Origin: Neurospora tetraspora
Lineage: Eukaryota > Ascomycota > Sordariomycetes > Sordariales > Sordariaceae
Assembly: GCF_033439725.1 (NCBI RefSeq)
Contig: NW_026944389.1
Location: 2,976,001 to 3,040,000, forward strand
Reading direction: 5' to 3'
DNA: 64,000 nt
Made by a program: the position numbers and the translations under genes. The stretch's first letter is position 1, and each line of letters begins with the position of its first letter. Below the pieces are notes generated by a model. It was not told the origin of the DNA. It made no database searches and saw nothing but the letters and a program-made list of their open reading frames with translations. Below are positions 9,357-19,130 of the stretch, in pieces.

Positions 9357-9701
9357 TGTGACGAACGGCAGTCTGATCTGCTTAAGTGAGATAGCTGAAG
9401 GTAGTTGAACTATCAGATGTCGTTCGGTGAAGCCAAAGGGTTCACAACAAGTCTGATTGCGTATACTAGTCTCGGTGATGATGATCAGTTGACTACTGCC
9501 GAACTATCTGACAATCTGAGTCTTGCTGCTGAGGTTTCCTTGGCTCATTCTCAAGTCTGGCTCATCTTTGTGAGCCCAGCTTATCCCTGTGAGCCTGCGT
9601 CCACCTATGAGCCCTTCCTTCCCTGTCGTGGTTACACTGCCCAGCCTTCACGTGGCTGCGATGTACCGATGGCCCGTGTCCTTCGCTTATAGTTCGTAAC
9701 A
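9357..9701. mobile_element. solo LTR with TAAGG target duplication
   Basis: 345-bp solo LTR. On the plus strand it runs from TGTGACGAACGG to AGTTCGTAACA, flanked by TAAGG at 9352-9356 and 9702-9706. Its terminal ~11 bp match those of the Gypsy LTR at 3477-3785 (TGTGACGAAC...CGTAACA) while the interior differs, so it belongs to a sister family. Confidence 0.88.
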
Positions 9702-10881
9702 TAAGGTGACTTAGCTGTTACGCAATGTAGTGACTTTACAAGTTCCTGCAACAAGTAGCCAAGGATCTGCTTCGGGTTTGTGAAGGTTGACGATGAGGCA
9801 GCCAAGATAATGTATGCCTAGCCCACTTCATGGCCTCAGCTGGGCTTGGCGAGTGTCAAGGTGATGGAAACGTTTCGAGAAACGGCGGCGTTTTTGCCCG
9901 AGTCATCCAAACTCCTGTAAAAAAAAACTACTCTCATAGATAATGTTCCGATATGTCTGCTTGTCTATGGGAGTGGGAAGGATATGAAACGGGTCTTTTA
10001 ATCACGTGGTAGGGTCAAATGTAAGGGGTGCAGCATAGTTGACACAGATGCTGGCCAAAGGAATCGATAAGGTTCTATGAAGAGAGAAGGGGAGAAAAGG
10101 GCGCCCTCTGGGCAGTCTGGCCGGCTGTCCTAAAGAAGGGGCCTGCGCACGCACAGGCCAGTGTTGCCTGCCGCAAGAGTGGAGCACTCGCCTGGCAAGA
10201 CTGCTAGGCATTTCAGCCACAGGCGCCAGTCCCATGACAGCTGCAAAGTCTAATTGGAACCTGCAAATCGAAGTAGAGCTTAAACTGTCAGTGCTAACAA
10301 CCCAGTCGTTGCCGTAACCAGTGTTACCATAACCATTTGTTGATCCTCCTCTCCTTAAAGTGGACGGTGTTTCTTTCAACGGAATGTTGCGATAAAGAGA
10401 ACCGGCCGGTCTCCTCTTGTCTTGTTCGTTGCCGAGAGATTCTTTGTCGGGATAAATTCTGACGACTGAAACAGATTGGCAGGCTAGTCGCATGCGAAGA
10501 ATCGGTGTCTCTATTATTCTTGTTCACTAGGTTGTGGTGGACGTCTTGCAGCGTGGATCGTGTGGGATCTGGACCGAACCCTGCCGGAGACGCAATTTTA
10601 GAACGGTCAATTCGTCTTGTAATCTGCCCAATTATATTGAACCTTTCAGCGTCAGCTCTACACTCACCCTAATTCCTCCGTTCTTGACGGGAATTAAGCA
10701 TATTGATACAGGAGGTCGTCGTCCCGTTTTTTGACTTTACCATGTGATCAAAAGACTCGGTTCATATCCTTCCACCTTTGACAGACATACAATCTTACCA
10801 ATCGCCTGACTAGTAGTTGGGTCGGTGACGACCAGTGAATCCCAAGTGCTGTATGTTTTCTTTTTCCAAAAGTCTGGGCTC
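9702..10881. other. gene-free stretch with a hairpin repeat
   Basis: No supportable gene; the minus-strand frame at 10002-10493 has no family features. It holds the hairpin repeat copy at 9862-9973. Confidence 0.5.
9862..9973. repeat. hairpin-bearing repeat, copy A
   Basis: About 110 bp shared with 18448-18548: a common GAAACGGCGGCG / TTTTTG / GAGTCATCCAAA block followed by a stem. Stem arms are 9931-9942 (CTCTCATAGATA) and 9962-9973 (TGTCTATGGGAG). They pair over 12 positions if G-U pairs are allowed. Confidence 0.7.
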
Positions 10882-11413
10882 TATCACGATGCACCAGCTC
10901 ACGTAGTTCCGTATCGCGTAGTTGGGTACAAATATCACGGGCAAAGGGTCGATGGTAGATGTGAATATGCGTAATTGCGCGAAGGAGAAAGAGGGAGAGT
11001 GCAGACGAGTGCCCAGAAGACTAGCCTTATGAGGGCGGTGTCACGGCGCAGCCAAACGGTGATGATGATACTATTTGACTAACATGGACTGAAGACAAGA
11101 AGTTGAAGAGGGGAAGAAATCCCAAAAGGGAAGGTCGATGCCAGAGCTGGGTTTTATACCCAGGCCGCGGGAGGCAGCCAGAGCCAAGCCCAGAACCTGC
11201 ACCATGAACCATACCCGTGAATGGGACCCATGACGGCACATGTGACAGCCCAGCTGGTGCCAGCCGTCACAGGCGGCCGCTGGTGGGCCCAATGGGTCCG
11301 CGGCAGGCACGCTCTGGCCAATCAGCTGACAGCGACAGCAGTCTCAGAAGCTGCTGTGCGCTGGCACAAGACACAGCCTAACCCTGTGACAACAAATGAA
11401 TAAATAACTAAAG
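10882..11413 (+). repeat. 68-bp dispersed repeat, copy 2, split by an LTR
   Basis: Matches 8381-8448. The two halves (10882-10932 and 11392-11413) flank the solo LTR at 10933-11391, which fixes the order of events: repeat first, LTR later. The LINE fragment begins directly after it. Confidence 0.75.
10933..11391. mobile_element. solo LTR with ACAAA target duplication
   Basis: 459-bp solo LTR, TATCACGGGC...CCCTGTGACA, with ACAAA at 10928-10932 and 11392-11396. Related to the 218-bp LTR at 8125-8342. It is nested inside copy 2 of the dispersed repeat. Confidence 0.87.
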
Positions 11414-12084
11414 CTAAAGAAGTTGAGGCTGGCAAGTCCGAGCTCATCCACTTCACCAAAACCCGACAGCCACGAACCGAGACCGTCGACTTGGGGGGAC
11501 ACCAGTTGGCCCCCACGGAGTCAGCGCGGTTCCTAGGGGTATGGCTGGACCGCAAACTGACCTACCGAGCACACCTTCAGGCGGTAAAGAAGAAAATGTC
11601 AACACAGATCTTCGCACTCACACGCATCGCGGCGAAGACGTGGGGTTGTAGCCTTGTCCGAGCAAGAGAAGTGTATACAAAGGCAATTCGTGCGGCAGTA
11701 GCCTACGGAGCGTCAGCGTATCACACGCCAACAGAGCCGCTTGGGGAACCACGCGGTCTCGCGAAGGCTCTTGCAACGACCCAGACTAACTGCCTAAAGG
11801 TAGTCTCTGGCGCTTACAAGGCCGCGTCTACGTTTAGTGTGGAAACGGAGACCTTCTGTCCACCCCTCGACCTCTACCTCAACAAGAGGGTTAGGGCGTT
11901 CGAGGAGCGACTCGCCCGCTCACCGGCGGCAGCCTTCGTTAGAGGGACGCCGGCCTGGGTGGCAGCAGAGTTACGGGGTAGAAGGGGAGGTAGACAACTA
12001 CAGCCGTCCCCGGTCAGCGGCCGGGCGAAGGCTGAGTGGGCTGAGCGATGGGCCCCTAAAGAAGACATCCCGATACCGCAGGGA
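11414..12084 (+). mobile_element. Tad-like LINE fragment (reverse transcriptase C-terminal part)
   Basis: An open frame encodes the end of a non-LTR reverse transcriptase: KSELIHFTK, FLGVWLDRKLTYRAHL, then the connection region toward RNase H (AAVAYGASAYHTP, PLDLYLNKRVRAFEERL). This is the pattern of Tad1/I-clade LINEs of ascomycetes. The RT active-site (YADD) part is missing upstream and the RNase H is missing downstream, so it is a 5'- and 3'-truncated fragment. A solo LTR interrupts it at 12085, and no clear LINE sequence resumes after 12401. The reading frame is free of stops over more than 200 codons. Confidence 0.85.
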
Positions 12085-12400
12085 TGTGACGAACCGTTAC
12101 AAGCACAGGAGTATATCGCTGGGAATAAGGATAACGGTAGCAGTAGCCAAAAGGTACTGGTTGATTGTGAAAGCTAGTTGCTTGCTGAAGAGCCAGAATA
12201 ACGAAGGCCGGGAAGCGGCCTTCTTATATACTGGTCTTCAAACCCGTCCCGTAGTCCCGCGATCTCGGGACCACGGGACACCCAATGTAACCTGGTCCCG
12301 GTGTCCCGTATTCTCGGGACACCGGGACCCTAGGTACGGGTTGTCCCTTATTGGTCAATCTATCTAGCTTACATAAGGGGCTTCTGATTGGATCGTAACA
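12085..12400. mobile_element. solo LTR of the Gypsy family, AGGGA target duplication
   Basis: 316-bp solo LTR related to the LTR at 3477-3785 (long near-identical stretch after TGTGACGAACCGTTACAAGC, same GGATCGTAACA end). AGGGA flanks it at 12080-12084 and 12401-12405. Inserted into the LINE fragment, so it is younger than that fragment. Its 3' half carries GGGACAC/GTGTCCC-type palindromes. Confidence 0.9.
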
Positions 12401-12990
12401 AGGGAGAGGCGAGAGTTATCTTGTGATTCTACTATAGACCTGGAATCAACGTTTTCAGCTTTGTCTCTCGTGACCACGTCGCTCGGTGACATTTGGGAAA
12501 AGCTGAAAAGCTGAGCCCTACCCGCGCCACGGCCCCATAAGTGGAGCAAGCTACCAGGCCGCTACTGGTACACTATTGCCAACCCTGTAGACCCCATGAC
12601 AGAAAGCTACGACCCTCGCCCAAGTCGAGTTATTGATTGGCGCCCTGAAGTCTCTAGGTCCAGAATGCCCAGCCTCTAGAAAAGAAATGTCCTTTGGGCC
12701 ATTGGCATATAGTTGGGAGGGAGCTGCCAGCCATCTTATGCCTAACATGGTGAAACAGAAACAGACTCAACACGACGCCTCGTGCTCCACCATAGCCTTG
12801 AGAAAACGTAGTGCTCTAGTTTCTTTTTATTTTGTCCTTGGGGGCAGGATAGAGGAATATTAAGCATTTTTACAAACTAAATCCATTGATCGTCAACTGT
12901 ATAGCATTCGCTGCCTCCAGGACAACACGATCATCCTCAAATGCCTCATCTACGTCGCCTCGCTCAAGACCTTCGTTCCCTAAAGCTACG
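12401..12990. promoter_or_regulatory. upstream region of the HET-ankyrin gene
   Basis: 590 bp without a recognisable gene; likely the promoter and leader of the HET gene. The HET frame is open upstream of the chosen ATG as far as 12886, but only from a non-ATG codon. Confidence 0.45.
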
Positions 12991-15900
12991 ATGTCTCAAC
13001 GACTGCACAATACGGAGGGTTGGGAAGATGATAAGGGCCAAGAGCAGTCTCGCCCTGCACCTTTGCAACAAATCTCCGCCGCCACCGCTATGTCCGCTAC
13101 CCGTATGCCCGCCCCCGGGCTCCCAGCCGCTCCAGCTACCGGTTCCGCCGATACAGAGACGTCCGCCGATACAGAGACGTCCGCCGGCGTCCAAAGCCCG
13201 AAGCAGGTGGAAGTAGGCTTACTTCTTTTCTCCCTACGACATTCAGAATAATGCTAACACCCTGTAAAGAATCTGTATTACAAGGTTCCTATGTCACGTG
13301 GCCATATTCGCTTGCTTCAACTATTGCCGTCTGAAAACGAGGACGCCGCAATACACTGTCGGCTCTTCTGCACCAGATTGGACTCAAAAGGCACTCGTCC
13401 GTACGAGGCCTTATCCTACGTGTGGGGCTCCGAGGCCAAGCCTTGTTCCATCTCTATAAACGGGTGTGACTTGCCCGTCGGAGAAAACCTTCACGCAGCG
13501 CTGTTACATCTTCGAGATCACTCCATTGAACGAACTATATGGATAGATGCCATTTGCATCAACCAAGATGACGAAGAAGAAAAAGGACACCAAGTTCAAT
13601 CTATGGCGAAGATCTACGCTAAAGCAAGTCGCGTAATTGTTTGGCTTGGAGAGGAGGCAGCCGGTAGCGACCAAGCGCTTGAAGAAATACGCATCGCAGC
13701 CAAGCGCGACCAAGCACCCGAAGAAATACGCATCGCAGCCGAGCTGTCTACAAGACGATTAGACAATAAAGCGGGAATCCTTACACTGCTTCAACGACCG
13801 TGGTTTCAGCGCATCTGGGTAAGGGAACCGATGTCAAAGTATTATGACCAAGGAAACTAATAGATTGATGCAGGTGCTTCAGGAAGTTGCCGCGGCTCGC
13901 CATATCCTGATCAAGTGTGGTTCTGCTGAGGTTGACGGATTTGCATTCTGTTCAGGCCTGAAAGCATTGAACCTGTCCAATGAACTCCCCGCAGACCTGC
14001 GGGCTCAAATCCTTTCGGTAACCTACCTCATAAGGGGCGCAATCTTCCGGCCCAAATACGCGACTAGTCAGTCAGACAACTTTTCTCTTAACATACGCCC
14101 TCTGAGTGAACTGATAGAGATGTACCACACCCGCAAAGCTACGAAACGTCTCGATAAAGTATATGCCTTACTTGGTATGAGCTCTGATAATCCAACCGCA
14201 GCAGGATTATTTGCCGACTACAAGATTTCGTGGAAACAACTCTTTAAAAAACTCATCCACGTCGTCCTATCTGAATTGGTCTCTGTAAACGGCCTTTCGG
14301 ACGATAAGGAGATTGCCGTCATTGAGGGCAAGGGCTGCATTCTTGGCGAAGTGTCCTCAGTCAAGAGAAATGCTATTTGGGAAGACAGACAAGATATGGC
14401 CATTACTTGGAGGAATGCCCCCAGCTATATTTGCGTGAAGGAAGCATGGGGCTTTTGCTGGACCCTCCCGACCACGGTAAAATCCGTCCAAAAAGGAGAT
14501 GTCGTCTGCCTTCTTCAAGGAGCGTCGAGACCCACGATCCTTAGGCCATACAACGATCACTGGGCGGTTATCATGATTGCAGTTTCCCCAGCAGGCGATC
14601 CACAAGCTACGACCGGAGATATCAAACAATCGATAACGGTCTTTCCACATAATTTTCAACTTATCTGGGATTGGGATATAGATCCAAGCAAGCAGCAAGA
14701 TAAAAACAACCACGACTACTTTGCAAGCATTCCAGAGCATTCAAAGACAGGGTTGGAAGGTTGTCGAAATATGGCGACTAAAATACGGAATGTCAGATTG
14801 GCATTACAAGAGGTCAAACAGTATGGAGTTGCAGTGAAGAATCTTCGGGAAGAAACGGCGGTTCTTGAGAGGGCATTGAGGAGTATGAGCAACCTAAAAA
14901 AGACTTGCCTAGGGCCCGAGGATTCAGAAAAGGAAGATGCAAAGGAAACAATGGTAAATCAACTTATTGAGGACAAGGGCCAATGGACGCTTCTATGCTT
15001 GGCGGCAGGAAACAGGCATGAGACGGTCGTTAAATTGCTTCTCGACACTGGCAAGGTCAACTTGCATAGGGAGGAGCTACGGACGGCGCTGTGGCTTGCG
15101 GAGCAAAAAGGCTATAAAGCGATCGTTAAGATGCTTTTCGATACTGGCAAGGTTGACGCAGGTGCTAAGGATGAGAATGGACAGACAGCGCTGCATCAAG
15201 CGGCAATAACTGGGCATGAGGTAGTCGTTCAGCTACTTCTCGATACCGGCAAGGTTAATGCAGGTGCTAAGGATGAGAATGGACAGACAACGCTGTATAT
15301 GGCGGCAGAGAAGGGGCAGGAGGCAGTTATTAAGCTGCTTCTGGATACTGGCAAGGTTGACGCAGATGCTCAAGACGGGTATAAACGGACAGCGCTGCAT
15401 ATAGCGGCAGAGAATGGGTATGAGGCGGTTGTTAAGCTGCTTCTCGATACCGGCAAGGTTGACGCAGACCTTAAAGAGAAGAATGGACGGACAGCGCTAC
15501 ATTTGGCGGTAGCGTATAGGCGTGAGGCGGTTGTTAAACTGCTTCTCGATACTGGCAAGGTTGACGCAGATCCTAAGGATAAGGATGGACGGACAGCGCT
15601 GCATATGGCAGCGGAGAATGGGCATGAGGCAGTTGTTAAGCTGCTTCTCGATACCGGCAAGGTTGACGCAGATTCTAAGGATAAGGATGGACAGACAGCA
15701 CTGCATATGGCGGCAGAGAAGGGCCATGGGGCGGTTGTTAAGCTGCTTCTCGATACCGGCAAAGTTGACGTAAATTCTAAGGACCGGTATGAGACAGCGC
15801 TACATATGGCGGCAAATAATGGTCATGAAGCAGTTATTAAGCTACTTCTCGATACTGGCAAAGTTGACACAAATGTTCAGATTTGGGCTGGACAGACAGC

Positions 15901-17494
15901 GCTACATATGGCGGTACAGAAGGGGCATGAGGCGGTTGTTAAGCTGCTTCTCGATACTGGCAAGGTTGACGCAGATGCTCAGGATGAGAGTGGACAGACA
16001 GCGCTATATAGGGCGGCAGAGAAGGGGCATGAGGCAGTTGTTAAGCTGCTTCTCAATACTGGCAAGGTTGATGCAGATCCTAAGGACCGGTATGGATGGA
16101 CAGCGCTATATAGGGCGGCAGAGAATGGGCATGAGGCAGTTGTTAAGCTGCTTCTCGATACAGGCAGGGTTGACGCAGATCATAAGGATTGGGATGGACG
16201 GACAGCGCTATATATGGCGGCAAAGAATGGGCATGAGGCGGTTGTTAAGCTGCTTCTCGATACTGGCAAGGTTGACGCAGATCCTAAGGATAAGAATGGA
16301 CGGACAGTGCTGTATATGGGGGCAGAGAATGGGCATGAGGCAGTTATTAAGCTGCTTCTCGATACTGGCAAGGTTGACGCAGATCCTAAGGATAAGGATG
16401 GACGGACAGCGCTGCATATAGCGGCGAAGAATGGGCATGGGGCGGTTGTTAAGCTACTTCTCGATACTGGCAAGGTTGACGCAGATCCTAAGGATAAGGA
16501 TGGACGGACAGCGCTATATAGGGCGGCAGAGAAGGGGCATAAGGCGGTTGTTAAGCTGCTTCTCGATACCGGCAAGGTTGACGCAGATCCTAAGGATAAG
16601 GATGGACGGACAGCGCTGCATATGGCGGCAGAGAAGGGCCATGGGGCGGTTGTTAAGCTGCTTCTCGATACTAGCAAGGTTGACGCAGATCTTAAGGATG
16701 GGGCTGGACGAACAGCGCTGCATTTGGCGGCAACGTATAGGCATGAGGCGGTTGTTAAGCTGCTTCTCGATACTGGCAAGGTTGACGCAGATCCTAAGGA
16801 TAAGGATGGACGGACAGCGCTACATATGGCGGCAAAGAATGGGCATGAGGCGGTTGTTAAGCTGCTTCTCGATACCGGCAAGGTTGACGCAGATCCTAAG
16901 GATAAGGATGGACGGACAGCGCTGCATATGGCAGCGAAGAATGGGCATAAGGCAGTTGTTAAGCTGCTTCTTGATACCGGCAAGGTTGACGCAGATCCTA
17001 AGAATAAGAATGGACAGACAGCGCTGCATATGGCGGCAGAGAATGGGCATGAGGCGGTTGTTAAGCTGCTTCTCGATACCAGCAAGGTTGACGCAGATCT
17101 TAAGGAGAAGGATGGACGGACAGCGCTACATTTGGCGGTAGCGTATAGGCGTGAGGCGGTTGTTAAACTGCTTCTCGATACTGGCAAGGTTGACGCAGAT
17201 CTTAAGGATAGGGATGGATGGACAGCACTGCATATGGCGGCGAAGAATGGGCATGAGGCGGTTGTTAAGCTGCTTCTCGATACCAGCAAGGTTGACGCAG
17301 ATCTTAAGGATAAGGATGGATGGACAGCGCTACATTGGGCGGCGAATTATGGGCGTGAGGCGGTTATTAAGCTGCTTCTCGATACTGGCAAGGTTGACCT
17401 AGGTGCTAAAGATCAGAATGGATTGACAGTGCTGGATATGGCGGCAATAAATGGGCATGGGGCGGTTGTTAAGCTACTCAGCCTTGCATCCTAA
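12991..17494 (+). CDS. HET-domain protein with 25 ankyrin repeats
   Basis: Model: exons 12991-13212, 13270-13818, 13874-17494, giving 1463 aa. The first intron (GTAGGC...GCTAAC...AAAG) joins a Pro/Ala/Thr-rich leader to NLYYKVPMSRGHIRLLQLLP. The second (GTAAGG...CTAAT...CAG) joins FQRIW to VLQEVAAARHILIKCG, a junction conserved in HET proteins. Residues ~119-280 are the heterokaryon-incompatibility (HET) domain: YEALSYVWG, IWIDAICINQDD, MAKIYAKASRVIVWLGE, LLQRPWFQRIW. A linker with a probable coiled coil follows near residues 560-600, then ankyrin repeats to the end. HET domains are TIR-related cell-death effectors in fungal non-self recognition; the repeat array is the presumed sensor. The ATG at 12991 has A at -3; a shorter product could start at 13291. 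Confidence 0.88.
13669..13746 (+). repeat. 13-codon tandem duplication inside the HET domain
   Basis: Two 39-bp units in tandem, both encoding DQAxEEIRIAA followed by a basic or acidic pair. The units share nearly all bases. They enlarge a surface loop between the VIVWLGE and LLQRPW motifs. Confidence 0.85.
14978..17488 (+). repeat. ankyrin array, 102-bp period, 25 units
   Basis: Twenty-four full units of 34 codons (one of 33) plus a terminal partial unit, all variants of RTALHMAAENGHEAVVKLLL followed by DTGKVDADPKDKDG. Units differ mainly at a few positions around the beta-turn and first helix (H/Y/W, M/R/L/I, E/K/N), the surface that contacts ligands in ankyrin proteins. One 82-nt stretch is identical at 15491-15572 and 17120-17201. 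The array is coding, not CRISPR. Confidence 0.93.
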
Positions 17495-17662
17495 GAGGCA
17501 GGCTTGGAGGACAACTCCACCTCGAGTCAGCCTTTCACAATCTTTCCTCCTGCAAGAATTGATCTTGGTTTACTCCCCAATCTTTATTGTTTACTCCCTA
17601 TTACTTCCTATCGTATTAGAAACCCCCCTAGTCGTCATACATTTCAATAGCAATGCTGGAGG

Positions 17663-17881
17663 AACTGCAATGGCAATATCACGCAGAATGTATTTGCAGC
17701 ATTCAAAAGTGACAGAACCTTCTCGTATGTTCTGGCAGGCGCGGAGGGCTCTAGCAACAATGCCTCTCTTTGTGCTCAAGCTTCCGGTCAATCTTTTCGG
17801 GCCCCAGATGGTCGATATTATGTCGTGGATGCGGGGTTTGACGTGCGGCAGAGACCAGACCAGGAGATGGTGACCGAATGA
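17663..17881 (+). mobile_element. PIF/Harbinger transposase relic (DDE_4-like)
   Basis: A short plus-strand frame reads QNVFAAFKSDRTFSYVLAG, AEGSSNNASLCAQA and FRAPDGRYYVVDAGF, then stops at TGA near 17879. This matches the middle of fungal PIF/Harbinger (HARBI1-type) DDE domains, where FTYVLAGWEGSAHD and GKYYLADAGY are conserved. Only about 70 codons remain, so it is a relic. Terminal repeats were not found. Confidence 0.75.
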
Positions 17882-19130
17882 GAGCCTGATACGGATTATT
17901 TTCATATATGTATAGTGCATCACAAACAGCAATTGAGCGATGAGATAAGGATAAGATAGGGAAGTGAGTCCGCCCAGATGGATTACATCAATCCATCTGC
18001 GCGCGGCTTACACTCTTCTCAATCTTTCCCGAATCATCACGCTTTACACAGGAATAATATCATCTGCTTTTGCACATCAATTGCAGGGTTGTTCTTTGAG
18101 GCGAAAGCAGTCCATATCAAATCTATTAGAAAACTCGGAAGGAGGGTTTCATATGAAAACCAACGCAACCCTCACAACGTAGGAGCTGTAATTCATATAG
18201 TAGAATCAACTGGGAAGAATGGATATATAGTGAATGCAATGAGAATGGGACAAAAGTGTACTTGTTTAGTTCGGTCGGGAACCTGAGGGTAAAGACGCAA
18301 TATATATCTTGAGGCCCTTCTGACTCGCCTGAAGGGATATACGTACGAAAACTGTTCACCAAAGCCAACCACACCTCCCAAAAGCCAACCACACCTCCCA
18401 GTTAGAAGTACTAAGTATATAGAGTAGGTGTCAGGGGTAAACGAAGGCAATGAAAACGGTTCTAGAAACGGCGGCGGCGTTTTTGGCTGAGTCATCCAAA
18501 AAACGGCTCCCATAGATAGTCCTCCGATTAGTGGCTTATCTATGGGAGAGCGGACGGGATCCCGAGTTTTCCACTATCTATGGCCGTATGTGTTAAAAGT
18601 AGTTCTTTGAACTTCTTATAAGTGGAAATGTGCATGAAGGCTCCATATCTTCACATTCCTACCGGGAAGATGAATGAAGATGAACAATACGCTGGAAGCA
18701 GCACGAAGCAGTTGTTTAGGCACAGTCAACAGAGCATTAAAAGATACGTATCGTTAAGTGGACGACCATGATGTCCGTAATTACTCATTGTATAATTTGA
18801 GACTCTCGATGGACGTGTACTTCCAGCTTTCACATCCTACGTGCTCGCTGAGGGCGCAATCATCGTGGAACATTTGACATAGAACATGTTCCTGCGCAGA
18901 TGATCGATAAAACGGGTAGAATCTTAGTAGTTGGTATCTCGAACTAACACTGCTTCATTAAACGTAAACGCCGTCAACCTCATAAAAGGACATCCCCTTA
19001 TATAAATAATCTTCTCCCTCCTGTCCCTAAACTCGTATTGATCCTCATCAACAAAAGAGAGTGGATATCCCATAAAACCAAAACCGCGGTTGGACAAAAG
19101 GAAATTGAAAACAAAAGAAAGAAAGTCCCA
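17882..19130. other. gene-free end of the accessory island
   Basis: No gene supported. It holds a 20-bp tandem duplication at 18361-18400 (AAAGCCAACCACACCTCCCA twice) and the hairpin repeat copy B at 18448-18548. It ends at the 3' side of the transporter gene. Confidence 0.5.
18448..18548. repeat. hairpin-bearing repeat, copy B
   Basis: Counterpart of 9862-9973. Stem arms 18507-18518 (CTCCCATAGATA) and 18537-18548 (TATCTATGGGAG) are perfect inverted repeats around an 18-nt loop. Confidence 0.72.

Noticed and set aside
11500-12177. LINE frame continuing into the solo LTR to 12177
   Set aside because: The frame past 12084 is LTR sequence read through by chance; the target duplication shows the insertion.
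16180-17289. 369-codon minus-strand frame through the ankyrin array (and similar ones at 15370-15762)
   Set aside because: Antisense shadow of the 102-bp coding repeats; the product is a meaningless repeat with no family.
14978-17488. Regular direct repeats resembling a CRISPR array
   Set aside because: Repeats are contiguous, in frame and translate as ankyrin units; no spacers, and the genome is eukaryotic.
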